A stretch of 64,000 nt of DNA from Ophthalmolycus amberensis (GCA_024529925.1 JAFEUB010000801.1:496001-560000); one strand, 5' to 3'; numbered from the stretch's first letter, positions 47,265 through 60,422 are shown. Notes: generated by a model from the sequence alone, not told the origin. Translations and numbers: made by a program.

Positions 47265-47445
47265 GACCTTTGGACCGAGCCAGGCTAACCGTTTCCCCTC
47301 GTTTCCAGTCTTTATGCTAAGCTAATTAGCCTTACTGTCCAGACATAATGGTATGATTCTTCCCGACTCTCAGCGCTCTCTCTAACAAAGCGAATGAACA
47401 CATTGCCCAAGATGTCGAACTACTCCTCGTTCGACGTGCAGTTTT
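47265..47445 (+). repeat. Dispersed repeat family B, longest copy
   Basis: Begins near 'ggaccgagccaggctaaccg', then 'tttccagtctttatgctaag', a 'cagacataatggtatgattc' block, 'ctctctctaacaaagcgaat', and ends near 'aagatgtcgaactactcc'. The same order of blocks is seen partly at 15875-15965 (first half) and at 49330-49442 (second half). I recognise the phrase as a frequent teleost repeat. Non-coding; class unknown. Confidence 0.65.
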
Positions 47446-48712
47446 CGTGAAAATAACAAGTAGTCCTGAGGCAAGTGAAGCTCAAACACTTCAGGTTTGT
47501 GTGGTCAATATAATAATACATGGATATGGAGGCACCTGTGGACACTTTGCGGTGACAGTGAGTGGTCTCAGACATCGACCTCCTCCAGAAACAACAGATG
47601 CTCGCGGGGAAGAGACAGCGAGAAGGGCGGCCGACGTCTATTTTAATGCGTGGTGATAAACAGGCTGCCAGCGTTGTCGGCGGCAGCGGCCTTGTTGCCT
47701 TCCATGTTCCCTCTGCCCATCGCATCTACGGGTCCACGGCTGTGACACATGTGGAGTGTATCTGTCACGGAAACAAAAAAGGCAATCGGTCCAGCCATCC
47801 GTCCCAATGCGGAGGCACTTTTCATCTGGTTGTCACCGGGACGAGGAGGGTCGTGATCGGGGAAGCTGTCTCCCTCCTCCGCACACATGACATACAAGTA
47901 CTCTCTTGCTCTTTCTTTTCATTCTCGGCTACCGCTTTCTTTTTCCTCGGCAGAGTCGTGAGGAGAGAGAGACAGAGAGCTCGGCGTTGCCATCAAAGAG
48001 TGTACATCTGTGTTCCCGACATCAATAGCAACTCTAATATTGGTCAATTCAACACAACCAGACAAATGAAGGACACCCTTTAAAAAAAAAACAGCAACTA
48101 CACAGAAATACACAGTGCAACTGTGTAATAACTTTGGCCTTGCATGAATGGATGAGTGGAGCAGGCAAATAAATTAAGCAAATGAATGGAAATGGAGAAA
48201 GCTACTGAGAAAATGTGAGAGCAGGTGCAAGGCTGCCAACCTCTTCTGCTCCGAGAACACAAGACACCTTCCTGACCTCTGTCTGAGAGAAACGGGAGGG
48301 GGGGGGGGGGTTGAGGCTGCTGGTGGCGGTGACTCACTCAGACGGGCAAATATCATTTTTATTTAAAATATTTTCACAGAGGCAGGCTTGGGAATTCATT
48401 TTCTTGATTTGTATCGATGTCATTTTTGAGCGTGAGTCACAAGTGTCGGGGACGGTCGGTGCAAAGTTAATGAAGTCATTTAGCGACGGAAAATATTTTC
48501 ATTCCAATAAAAGCCCATTTTGATCAAAAAACCTGCGACGACTGACACGGATCTCCCAGATGAGCACCGCGAGACTCTTTGTTTTTAGATGTGCGACAGG
48601 GCCCCCCCCCCCCCCGACGGCGCAGCCTGGCCGCAGATAAAGATAGGCAGCTCACATCACATCACGTCACATGTAGACCCTGCTGCCTCCTGCCAGATCC
48701 CCCAGGAGCACC

Positions 48713-48737
48713 GGGGGGGGGGGGGGGGGGGGGGGGG
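48713..48737. repeat. Poly(G) tract, 25 bases
   Basis: Homopolymeric G, the longest G run in the window. Confidence 0.85.
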
Positions 48738-48851
48738 TGAAGGGAAGGGGTATCAAAGGCTCTGCCGAGAGAGGGGCGATGGAAGGGCCGAATCAATCGC
48801 GCTCCCGCTGAATGGAGAGGAGAGCGGAGGAGGATTGGAGGGAGCGAGGGA

Positions 48852-48869
48852 GGGGGGGGGGGGGGGGGG
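48852..48869. repeat. Poly(G) tract, 18 bases
   Basis: Homopolymeric G about 115 bp after the previous tract. Confidence 0.85.
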
Positions 48870-49074
48870 TTTGTGTGACCAGCTTTCTGCCTCTTCGGTG
48901 CCAAGTTTGTCCCTCTGTCGTGTTGTCGCTCTCTCTCTCTCCCTCCCTCTCTATTTGATGCCGCAGTAAACAGGTGGTTTTGCCTTTACTGGGGGGGGGG
49001 GCTGCTGCGGATATTGGAACGACTCCTGCAAAAGTCCTCATTTTTGTTCCCCTGCTGCTGTTTTTGCTCAGCAG

Positions 49075-49076
<2 letters not shown>

Positions 49077-49113
<37 letters not shown>
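49077..49113. repeat. (CA)18 microsatellite
   Basis: Uninterrupted CA run. Confidence 0.95.
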
Positions 49114-49115
<2 letters not shown>

Positions 49116-49329
49116 TAACAGCTCTACAGTTTGAGTCACTTACTAAAATGTCTTTTGCTGTCCAGCTGTCACGATGTCGGGGAGAGAGGCCTGTGGTCGC
49201 CTTCAGCTGTTAACATGCAGAGATTAGTGGTGGCTGCATTGAGTTTTGTTTTTTTTGCCCTCACACACAGGCTGTCCTGACCGTTGGTAGAACTTAAAGG
49301 ACGTCTGATTTGTTTTCCGAAGTTATATC

Positions 49330-49442
49330 CTTTTAAAGGATACATACAGTAAACACATGAGAGTGATATTGATCTTCACAACTCGCTCTCAGCAAGAAAA
49401 CCAATAAGCATGTTTCCTCAAGTCAGAATATCCCAAATATAG
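49330..49442 (+). repeat. Dispersed repeat family B, second-half fragment
   Basis: 'cacatgagagtgatattgat', then 'ctcgctctcagcaagaaaac' and 'caataagcatgtttcctcaa', correspond in order to the second half of the copy at 47265-47445. It lies in the same orientation about 2 kb away. Non-coding. Confidence 0.6.
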
Positions 49443-51369
49443 GGAAGGACAGTGCTATTAAAAAATCGATTTTTGGCGAAACTATATTCCAAGCTTCAAA
49501 AAGTCTTGTTTTTTTCTGGTTTGAACTGCAAAGGCAGCGTGACATCACAAGTACAACACTGTGTATCTTTCAAACAACTCTGTGATCTTTACAAAACTAA
49601 ATCTGTGCTCCTTTTAGCACGTACTGGAGCTGCCCGTATTGCACCTTGAACCTCTTGCTCACGCGGACGCAGTCGCACATCCTGATATTTTTGGCTGACT
49701 AAACAATATGGTCGTAGGGTATTGGAACACATAGTGAATGCAATGTTCAGGACACAACAATGAAAACCAATGATGTCTTCTCTCCTCGGCTAATACACTT
49801 CCTCCTCCGGTTGAACCTTCGCTGTTTCTCCTCTTCTTAAAGCAAACCTGTGCCTCTGATTTGCCGTATATGCTTGCGAACGCTGCTGTATAACGCATGC
49901 CAGACTAAATCGTGCCAAGTTGGGAGACGGGGTGTCCATGGGTTCCAACCGTGTGTGTGTGCATGTTCAGGTGCCAGCGCCGAGGCTTGGCTCGGAGCAG
50001 GTAGTGCCACCGAGAGAGGCAGGTGCACGAGGGCATTGTCCATCTGGCCATAGTGGGCAGGACAGCTGCTATACCTGTCAGCAGTGAGAGACACACAGAG
50101 AGACAGCGGGAGAGGGAGGCGTACTCACAGCAGATATTGTTCAGAGTCAGAGTTCATTGATGTATAATTGAGAGGAGAGAAGCAGGCTGACTTCCTCCGA
50201 TGGCAAAATAATGAAAAGGTATAGTCTGTCACATGTGCTCACGTTTATCCTCCTCTCTTCCACATGTGAAACCTTTTCCTTTCTGACACACACGAGGACA
50301 CAAACACAAGCTGTCATGTCAGGTCTGCATCCTGTACAGATGTGCACACACACACACACATAAATCACAGCGTCAACCAGGCAGATTTTCCTCCATTACC
50401 CGTAGCGATAAGGGAAACAGGCAGGCAGACGGGGAGAGTTGTTAGCCGAGGCTCGGCGAGCAAACCTAGTGTGGAACAGCAGAGCTCGACAAAACTGGAC
50501 ACTAAATTGCCAATCAGCAGAAAGGGGGCCAGCTCCTTCTGGCTCGCGCACACCTGTCCGCTGACTTCCTCAACCTTTGACCCCGTCTGTCTGTCAATTT
50601 GTGCAGCACCTCTCCATTAGGAGTTGCGCTGACGTGGCAACTCCCGGGCCCCGAAAACAATGTTGATACTCATCATTGCTGCAAACAGATTTCACGCCGG
50701 ACCACTCCTAACCTGGGGAGCCGCTTGTTTTCCATTACGTGGCGAATAGAAAACAACAAGTGTGCAGCGAGTCTGCTTCGCCAATGCGCCGCCGACTCAA
50801 GTGAGTTGACGGCAGTCGCGCAGAGTTGTGACTGCTTGTCAATTCCCTGCACTACAGTCAAAGCGAGCGGTTCCCATGAATACATTTCGAGGGCCGCGCT
50901 TGCCAGACGCTTCGCAAAAAAAAAGGCGGCGTCCCCGGTGCGCGCGGCGTTGCGGCCCTCGCTCTCAATCCATCTGAAACAGACAATCAGCGTGCATCAT
51001 TTCTGCCTCACATCCATCAGCGAGTCCCCCGCGAGAGCATGCGGCACTCCCCCCCCCCACCCCCCCTTCCACTTGTGTGCGGCGGGGCAGCGGCAGCGTG
51101 GCAATTCGCCTCTGATTGTTTCCAATTTTCGTGCGGGATCCCCGGACGCAGGCGGAGAACGGTGAGAGGGAGGCGTGCGAGCGGAGAGGGAAACGAGGGT
51201 GGTTAAATGGAACACACTCACACACACAACCGTCGGCATACAAACACAGCCCTGACACGCACGTGTGCAGGGGCCATGCGCCACGAGGCCATTTTTCATC
51301 GTTATTATGACCGTGCCCAGAGAGCTGAGTGCAAACACCGCTGACCTCTACAGCGGGTCACCATTACAG

Positions 51370-51417
<48 letters not shown>

Positions 51418-53369
51418 CAGAGTTTGATATTGTTTGGGAGCACCAGCCGCTGCTGCACACGCGCCTCGACGTTCGTGCAATAACTCTTCCGTCCGCCCCG
51501 GAGAACAGAGCAGCCCGGCTGTTTGTGCTCGCGGCCATTACCATCACCATCAACATTACCTCCTCCGTGAGAGCCCCCGCCCCCCCCCCCCCCCTTCAAC
51601 TCCCACACCACCCAAGAATCTCACCCACACACACACACACACACACACGGCTTGTTGTTCTGCAGGTCGGAGCCGAGTCCCAGAAGTGCGGCGTCATTGG
51701 CAGGCAGCGTGAATAACAGGAATTGCAGGGAATACTAAGTCCAAAGAGGGGCCGGTGTGATGCACTCTTCGCACTATAGATAGAACATGGCCGAGGTCGT
51801 CGCTCTGCTGTTTCACAAGCGCCACTAACGAGAGGAGACCTGCCGGGAAGCGCTGGTGAAAACTTTCCAATCATACACGAATCATTTTACTCCAGAATTA
51901 GACGTAAATGACACTTCCTCTTTTGAAACGACTGCGAGCACAAAACGAATACAAATGAAAGCACTTTTTAGAAAGTTTCCTGGGATCCTCCGCCTGACAA
52001 CTCTTATAAAGAGCAGGTCCTGAATAATGAATTCAATGAGTTGAATAATTGAACTTCAGGTGATTTTTTTTTTTTGCCCCTCCAACATGAATATGAAGCA
52101 GGGATCAAAGCTAATGCTCTGCTCATGCCGCCATGGACGCAGCTCCACTATTTACGGCCTTTTTACAGAACGAATCCACTTATTAATTCGTAATAGGAGC
52201 AGTTACTCCATATCACAGGATTAACTTGAAGCACCTGACACGATGCGCTGATCAAATGGGAGCAACGCTTGGTCGGCTATCAAGGCTTTGGACAGAGTCA
52301 AGTGTTCACAATGTGGGGCTAAATATAAGCCGGTGCCCAGTCCGGCCGTGACCGCCAGTGGCCCCTATCACTGCAATAATAGCCGTGGAATGAATTGTTA
52401 GCATGTTTGCTAAATCAAACGGAGAACCTTTTTAGGTCCTTTCCATTGTGGTCCAGGAGTGGGCTTTGTTGTCCTGATAAACACAAACATTAGTTGCCAG
52501 GAGTTTTAAATGATGCCATGTGGGAGGATATCTGTGTGTGTGTGTGTGTGTCCACAGTCGCGGCCAGCACAGCAAGACTCTTTCAAGTCGACAGCCAAAT
52601 AAAGTTAAAGGCGGTTAGATAGCGAGAGAGGCACACCGCCAGAGGTCACAGCGCTTTGGATGATAATCTGTCTCCTTCCCCCCCCCCCCCCAGTTTTCAA
52701 CCAACCACCTTAAATGGAGACAACTCGTGTGGAAGTTATTTATACGAGACCGTCCGCGGACACGGAGAGGAGTAATAATCTTGTTTCGACCCGATTAGTG
52801 ACATCTGAGAGCTGCTGGGCTTGACCAGAGCAAACACACATTTCTGCTGATGTTGTTACAGTAGAGCGCACTGTTTAAGCTTTAATAAAGTATTAAAAAC
52901 ACAGGAAGGTAGCTTTTCCAAAAATGTCCAGCAACCTTTTATTCAGTGAATTTAAGGAGATCCAGGAGCTTTGTGGAAACAACCTCAAACATCCATGATA
53001 ATAGACTCACTTGATGGCCTTTGTATTCTATAGATATTGCACTAAGCAGCATTACACCATGCTCTCGGGATGATAAGTGCTTTAAGATGAAGAAAAAGGA
53101 CAAACGAAATGTACAAATCTAACCCAGGGGAATGTTTGAAGCAAGAAGAGTTGCCACGGTGTGCATTAGCGCTGTGATAAAGTGAAGCTGGGCCGATGCT
53201 TTGCTGCTCTTTCATCTGAAGGTATACGCTGAAATGCAAACAAAGCTGCAGCGAGAACACGGCAAGGTACCAAGAGTCAAGAGATGCTAATTGGGTGTTT
53301 ATTGGGTCCATAATGACATGGGGTTCACAGTGGACACGTGAATGAGTGTGCATCCTACAGTACCATGGA
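49443..53369. other. Non-coding DNA with CpG-rich and candidate enhancer blocks
   Basis: 50640-51200 is CpG-rich. 51870-52460 is a repeat-free block with an MEF2-type site CTAAATATAA at 52319-52328 and TTAATT motifs. A C tract lies near 51580-51593 and another at 52679-52691. No gene or RNA gene is recognised. Confidence 0.5.
51373..51416. repeat. (GT)22 microsatellite
   Basis: 44 bp of uninterrupted GT. Confidence 0.95.
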
Positions 53370-53450
53370 TGGAAAGTCTAAATAAGTATTGTACTGAAGT
53401 ACAATTCTGGGGTACTTAAGCTTGAGCACTTTTTTTTACCTTAAACTGAC
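53370..53450. repeat. Dispersed repeat fragment (TACTGAAGTACAATT motif)
   Basis: 'taagtattgtactgaagtac' followed by 'aattctggggtacttaagct' and a 'tgagcactttt' block resembles the teleost repeat containing 'GTACTTGAGTATTT'. Short and diverged; identified from memory. Confidence 0.45.
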
Positions 53451-56385
53451 GCTAGTTTCAGGCTATGCATGTATGTAATCTCCAACTATTTAGACATTCA
53501 AATAATAATTGTTCTCATTTTCTGAGCAAAAATTGCAGAAGACATTCTGGTTACAGCTTCCTCGAATGGGAGGATTTCATCCGTTGCTTTGTCATACTTG
53601 ATAGCGAACTGAAAACCGTCGGTCAAACAAAACAAGACATTTACTTTGAGCTGTGTGGGAGCCATTTCCACTGTGACTGACAAAACGAAAATAATCCACA
53701 TAATTCAAAATAATAGTTGGTTGAAACCCGATCAGATTAAGTTATTACATCTCGGATTAAGAGTCTACATCGATGATCATTTCATGAAGCAGGACATAAG
53801 TAGTTCAGTCATCCAATATTGAATCACTCAAAGGGACTTTTCTGCAGAATGAGACAAACACAAGCCAAAAAAAAGCCCAAACAAAGAAAAGCAGAGAAAG
53901 CTCCCCTCAAATATATTAGGAGCATTGGGTAATCCATCCAGTTCAGCGCCGACCACATAGAGTTCATCAAAATCAGATAATTGAAAAGCCACAGCCTCAC
54001 CTCCTTCCTTCGCTCCTTTCAACCCCTGCCAAGTGTAACTGCGAGTGAGCAAATAAAAGATCTCAGACAGCCATTAATAATTTATTTGCCCGATATCGAC
54101 TCTTATTCCATTGTGTTTTTCCGCAGCTCATTCGAAGCTGGCCGGCTTGGCACAGTAATTGGTCAATAGGGGTGATAGATGAGCGCCACGCATGAGCTCC
54201 TGGAACCCTTGTGCATGAGAGGGGGGAGAACAGCACCTTCTGCAACTTCTTTCTCCCACATCTATTATGCGAGGTCGCTTTGGGGAAATGTCTCCCAACA
54301 CCACTCCTTCCAGGAGCGTCTGGAATTCAATTTATTGGGTCAGGAGTTGAGCTATAGGGTTATGTTTTTATGATGCCACTACGTCAGTATGATAGGAGAG
54401 AAATGGAAGTGTCATGGTCTCCTTGGGTCTGAATTTCACTCAGGGTGATTCTAATTTATTCCTTTGCGTCTATCCAGGGTCGATGATATCGTGCAAAATA
54501 ATAATAAAAGTGTTGCCGAGGCGGCTGCAACAGGAATCAATGGAACAGCACCGTGTTCCCTCGAACACACCAAGAGGAATAAAACAGCAGCTATACACGG
54601 GGGGGGGGGGGGGGGGGGGGGAGTGAGCGTGTCACAAGAGGGAACTGAGACGGAAGCAAACTATAATGAGCGCTCGCAGAGAAAACATCCGTGCACATCC
54701 ACGGAAATCTCCCAAAAGATCTCCCAAGAACTGTTCTGTTCAATCTATAAATTCCTCCCACTGAGCCGGACGCTCGTCCCAGTCATCCATCATACCCCCC
54801 CCCCCCTGTCCCTCACCTCTTGTCCTCTAACATGACGTGTGTGCTCGCCGACTTGTGACGGTCGGAGTCCTAACCCGGTGACTGTCCTGCTGGCGTAGGC
54901 CTGCTGCACAACCTTTTCCACTTCTCACTGCCCAAACTCAATTATCGTAACCCCGAATGCGTTTCCCCCTCAAACCCTGTCCGTGCATAAATCGCCTTCA
55001 CCACACACAAGCACGTACGCATGCACAAACACACCGCCTCAGGTCAGAGACACATGCCCAGCGGGGGCTGCCGGGGGGCAAGCTTTTGTTGGGGAAGGAG
55101 GGCCCCGAGGTGGACAAAGAGCGAGCCAAACCCACGGAGGGCTCTGACCATCCGTCTTCTTAATGGCCCTGTCACAATTCATAATAGATTTTAATTCAGC
55201 TGTGTGCCACACAAGGGAAAACGCGGCTTGTGCGATTTTGACGGCGGGATGTGGCCGGTGTCCAGAAACAGTTGCTCATATGGGAGATGCTCACATGAAC
55301 CCCACCAACAGGCAGGGGTAAGAACTCTGTGTCTTATTTTGCCCCAGAAAAAGCTTTTACATCTCAGATTGTTTAAAGGGTAATTGCATCTATTTTGTGG
55401 ATTGTTGCCTTTCACCATGAAGTGACATTGTTGGATGCGGCCTTTAAAAAAGGGCCCAATGGGTATCGGGGCATATCCATGATTCCTCCTCCTCCTCAAA
55501 AAAAAAAAGGACTCCGCTACTCGAACTCAGGCCAAGTGTTGAGCTGGTAAACAATCCAAGTTTCCCCTCCATGCACTAAAGCTGCCATCCCACTCAAATT
55601 CTCAAGATCAATGTGCTCTGAGAAGGAGGTGAGAGTAAATACTGGAAAACAAGAAGAACAACAGCAGTGAAGTTGTTGTTTTTTGCCGTGGGATCTTCTG
55701 AATTTGTGTGGAACTGCACCCGTGGGGCTGAAAATGCACCAAAATCTGCACGCGGAGAGCAATTTCAGAAACACAATACACCCACATCATTATGATGGGA
55801 AAAAATATCTTTATTATCAAACCACCACTTGTATCTGAAAGGAATTAGTGAGAAAGTGGCAAGAACTGATCTAAAACTGTCACGTATCCACAGGGGGAAA
55901 AGCGTCATTTTATTTCTCAACTTTCCAAACTTTTCTCTCCGAACCAAAGTTTAGTCTCTCTGCAGCTGAATACGCCGGCTGCCTGCGTGTCTGGCTCTCC
56001 TCTCTTGGCTGTCTGAGCTGCTGACTCACCTCTGCCTTCAGGCTCGGTACCAGCCAGCCGGCCAGTCGGCCAGCTGACCAGCCGGCTCTGTTGACAAATT
56101 GATATCTGATCTGTGCTGCAATTGGCGAGGGGCCGCAGGCTATTCCAGTGTTTCGGCCGTCCACTGTCAACTCCCAACAGCTGAGGGATTAGCTGCGAGC
56201 TCTCCGAGGCTGAACTTGTATTGTTCATTGATGGGGCGAGGCGTGCAGTGGGCACTCTGCACCAAATCAGACTAATGGGAGAAAAGTTGAACATGAGGAT
56301 AGATCTGGCAGTGGGTTTCTGGCAGAGGGGAGCGATTATCTGTGTGTGTGTGTGCTGTAAAATATGCAAGTGACATGTCTGCTGT

Positions 56386-56421
<36 letters not shown>

Positions 56422-56513
56422 CTGCAGCCGTATGTGTGCGTCCACAGGGCAGCCAGCTGGGTAGTGGAATGCAATGGATGTGGCAGTGCAGCTATTCTGG
56501 GTGCTTTCTCCCA

Positions 56514-56546
<33 letters not shown>

Positions 56547-56774
56547 GGTGTGTGTCATAGCAAAGGGGGCTCAGCTATTTCAAGGGGAGTCCAGATTCCT
56601 GGCATTAGTGTTTGTGCCGATGTGTGTGTGTGTGAGAATGTGTGTTGGGTGACGGTTAAGGTCACGTAAAAAACCTAAACAGAAGCCACACTGCAAGAAG
56701 TGCGGACGCCTGTTCTTTGCGACTTACAAAATAAACAAATTTATTGTTTTACTTTTTTATTAAAAGGTATTTCA
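53451..56774. other. Non-coding DNA without a recognisable gene
   Basis: Contains the G23 tract at 54599-54621, GT arrays at 56389-56417 and 56515-56538, and otherwise unique-looking sequence. The short overlapping open frames at 53465-53701 have no domain. Confidence 0.5.
54599..54621. repeat. Poly(G) tract, 23 bases
   Basis: Homopolymeric G read directly. Confidence 0.85.
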
Positions 56775-56860
56775 GCCGAGCTACTGGCATTGAGCTCAAG
56801 TGCAACCTCACAGAGCAGCTAGCATGCTGTAGACTCTTAGTCTTATTATTTTTCAGATGA
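56775..56860 (+). repeat. Dispersed repeat family A, terminal fragment
   Basis: 'caacctcacagagcagctag' followed by 'catgctgtagactcttagtc' matches, from memory, the far end of the same long teleost repeat whose other parts lie at 30030-30330 and 62370-62585. It does not overlap those two, so the link rests on recall of the family and not on similarity within the window. Confidence 0.45.
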
Positions 56861-58005
56861 TTAGCTTAATCCATATTTATTGGTTAAATCATCTTACTGC
56901 AAAAAGGTGACAGAGTCAGATGGAGCTTCTATCCAGCCACATTTCTAGAACGATGCCTTTTTTTCTCACTGGTCTGGCAGAAAATCCAACTGGAACTTAT
57001 TTTAAAACCATTGCACGAAACAAGTATCCAAATTAAATAAGTCCACGTCCACGCCGTTAAAAAGAAAAGCCATCGATCATAAATTCAGGAAAAATACCTA
57101 AAAAGGTAACTTTAACAGGGTTAAGACGCACATTCAATCTCTAGTCACTGTTGACATCTTTTTTTGCAGCATACAGTTCAGGGTAATCTATCCAGGGCAT
57201 CACCCATTCCCAAAAATAGCAGTAAACCTGGAGCTGTCACGCACAAACAGAACCATCACTGTCGCAGCCACCACAAACATTCCTGCGAGGACGGCCGTGG
57301 CACTCCCCAGCTCACACTTTCCGTCCGCCACGCTGCCTCTATTTTCTACCGCAATCTTTCCCGTCAGCAGGCGGTGGCTCCCCACGCCGGTCCCATCTGT
57401 CACAATGAAACCCGATGAGACTCTTCAGCGGTATGTCATCTCGTCTCGGTCCGCCGATTCTCCGGGACCCCGAGTCTCTCTCTTCTCAGTCTGCAACGGT
57501 CAGAACGCTCCGCCATTGTGACAGTCGGATTTTGTGGGAGAAAAATTAATTAAAAATAAGGGAACCAACATGAAATGTATCTGTCAGTCCCTCAAAAGCA
57601 CACATGAGTCACTCTTTAAAGAAATGTTTTGCAGGCAAAGATCTAAGATGAATCATAAGCTTCCCGCTTCCTTTCATGCCGGCGATCGTGTTGTAAGAGC
57701 TCGGTGTCCACTGCGTTCAAATGCTTCTTACTTCCAGATAAACTCATTAAAAATACATCCAAGAATCATTTCTTTTACGAGGCGTTACGTTTGTTTGAAC
57801 AATGTTTGGCAATTCAAGACGGACTTTAAGAATCCGTCCCAAACAGGAGGTATGTTTCTCAAAGCAAAGTGTGAGTACTTCAAGTAAAAAAATGAAGTGT
57901 TTTGAGATGTAGAAGAACCGTCGGGTTTCAGCTGAATTTCAAGGACATTTAAGGAATCGAGATCGAGATAAGGCTCTGACAGAAATAACACGACGGAGGG
58001 ATCTA

Positions 58006-58006
<1 letters not shown>

Positions 58007-58051
<45 letters not shown>
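58007..58051. repeat. Poly(C) tract, 45 bases
   Basis: 45 consecutive C residues. Such a run is rare. It could form i-motif or G-quadruplex structure, or partly reflect an assembly or sequencing artefact. Confidence 0.8.
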
Positions 58052-58053
<2 letters not shown>

Positions 58054-60387
58054 CACAGGAGCAAGCAGGGCATCGATCGGCGAGTTCGCGCAAACATGTA
58101 CCACACATTCACAAGACCTTGACCGGGACCCGCGTCCACGACAGGCAATTCCATTACTCACAGTCAGGGTGAAAGGTCAGGGAGCGATCAATAGAGACAC
58201 AGAGATAGAGACTCGGATAAAAAGAACTCCCTGTGCTCCTCTGTGCTTTTTTTTGTTGTTTTGTTTTTCTCACCCAACAAGATTTGTTTCTTTCTAACAA
58301 AACATACCTTGACCCTTGACACTGAGCGGGCAGTGGCAAAAGAAACACCTGGTAGCAAAGGTACATTATTCAGGTTGCTGGTATGTGGACAAGCATCATA
58401 AGAGGAAAGGACATCAGAGAGATGCATCAGTGCAGAGACGACATTGCTTTCTCTAGACTAAGTATTAATTAAATATTTGTTATTTTGAATTTCCAATGAG
58501 CCCATTTCCCAATTCAATGTGTGCGCTAATACTTGCAGATACAAAAACGTATTCATGCCCAGTGCTTTGAATGTGATGTGGTGTGTGAAGGACTGGAGTA
58601 AATGCACTTGATCTAAACTCACTGGGTGAATAAAGTTTAAAAAAAAAAGAAAAGCTGACAGGAGTTGGGTTGTTTGGAGTCAGCTGGGCTCGCATGTGTC
58701 TACAATGCATTCATGTGTGAAAGTACAACTGTCCGACACCATATTTCCGCACTCCTCTCTTCGCCGGCGTCAGAAGTGTTTTGCACAAGCGATTTTTCCG
58801 CCCTCGTCTGATGAAGCGTCACCACGGCTGGTCTGTGCTCTCCCGGAAATAATCATCATAATATATTTACACTTTGGGAGGGAACAATTATCATAAATTA
58901 CAAATGTGTGCGCCTCAAAGACACGCTTCGGGGCTCTGTGGCTGTGATAAAACAAATACACTCTCTGGGCTTTCTGTGTGTCGTGATGGAGTACGAACAA
59001 GCTGCGCCTTTTTTTTCTTTTTTTGTTTCCGTGGAAGACGCCTCCGTTTTTTAATGAAGTGCCGGCCGCTCCGTACGAGGACTCAATGAGGCGTACCCTG
59101 CCGCTCTTTTTTTTGTCTCGTTCTCCCTCTCGTCTCTGTGCATTTAAAACCTCTTGTACCCCTCATCTTTTAGAGGATTAGCACAAGGGCCATTACCCTC
59201 TGTCGGGGCCATGCTTACGGCCACAATGGATGGGCTGCCTGGCTACCGCTTCTCTCTTTGTACCCACAGACAAATACACAAAAAACATACAAGCTCACAC
59301 CTACGCAAGGACAATTCCAATCTCCGTCTACATTTGACCCATCTATCATTTCATGCCCAAATTCCCACTCAAAGCTTTTCCTGTTATTACAGCCTGTGGT
59401 CCAGAAATTAGGGGCCTTCAGACGGCTTTCGGCTCTATTGCGGGGCCCCTGACAATGACAAACCCGTCTATAGACAAGGCGGACATCCACAAAAGCACCA
59501 AAGGCCCCTTGCCGTCCACACAGCTCGCCACATTATGGAGATTTCTATGTTGCAGTGACACCATAACCGCCCATGTGTCCGTCCTTCCTGGAAATAATCT
59601 GTCTTTCGTCCTGAAATCAAGCAGCATGGGATGGGGGGGGGGGGGGGGGAGGGTTACTGCTTTTGTCCTGTATGGGCCTTTATGGTGCACTACACATTAT
59701 TTCACTCCCACGACCCAAAGGTTTTGGGACATGAGAGCACTGTCCTTCTGTTGTGATTTTAGGGCTATGTTGATTGGGGCACTTGATGCTCCACCCTGTT
59801 GAATGTTTGATATTAATGTTAAAGATTTTGCACACTGCTTCGTTCACACGTATTTGCCACCCAGGTGAAGCCTTGTTGAAATTTAGTTTCAGGATACCTG
59901 GGATTTCTTGTTATCATACCAGCAAAAGAGCTTAAATTAAGATAAATCCCTGCCATGCCAACGTGCCCAAGCCACTTTAATTACATACCCAGCGTGATAA
60001 CTGTCCCCCCAAAGTCACTGGGTGGACTTTGAAAAGGGGGCTTTGGGTATTGCCTCTGCCAGCATCCGACTGAAATTAAGCCTTCTTTACAAAACAAGAC
60101 ACACAGATTAAAAAGGAAACGGCGGGGAGCAAAGAGAAACTCGTGCATATCTTAGTTGCGGGGCTTCAAAGTGAAATGTGTCACAGTGAGAAAGCGGGTT
60201 ATCAGACGTTCACAGGGACCATCTTTCCTCCATCTGACTTTCCCTTGCTCGCTCATCTCCCCCACCCATCTCTCATTACTCTCCCACGGGTCATTTCCTC
60301 TAATCTAGATTCCCACTGTCTTCTTACTGACAGAGCATGAATCACAGTTAAACACATGCCCTTTACCGTGCTCACTGTCAGCTGATG

Positions 60388-60390
<3 letters not shown>

Positions 60391-60419
<29 letters not shown>
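60391..60419. repeat. (TG)14 microsatellite
   Basis: Uninterrupted TG run. Confidence 0.95.

Positions 60420-60422
<3 letters not shown>

Larger units (their letters stand above)
47446..49076. other. Non-coding DNA with G-rich tracts
   Basis: Moderately CpG-rich from 47.54 to 48.0 kb. The plus-strand frame 47562-48083 has no recognisable domain. Contains a C14 tract at 48602-48615, a G25 tract and a G18 tract, and a G-rich run near 48991-49000. Confidence 0.5.

Noticed and set aside
53465..53701. Overlapping plus and minus frames of about 70 codons
   Set aside because: No family resemblance; short enough to occur by chance in AT-rich DNA.
57200..57403. Minus-strand frame with a hydrophobic, membrane-like segment
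   Set aside because: Only 67 codons, no flanking splice signals that I could defend and no recognised family. A single hydrophobic stretch is weak evidence.
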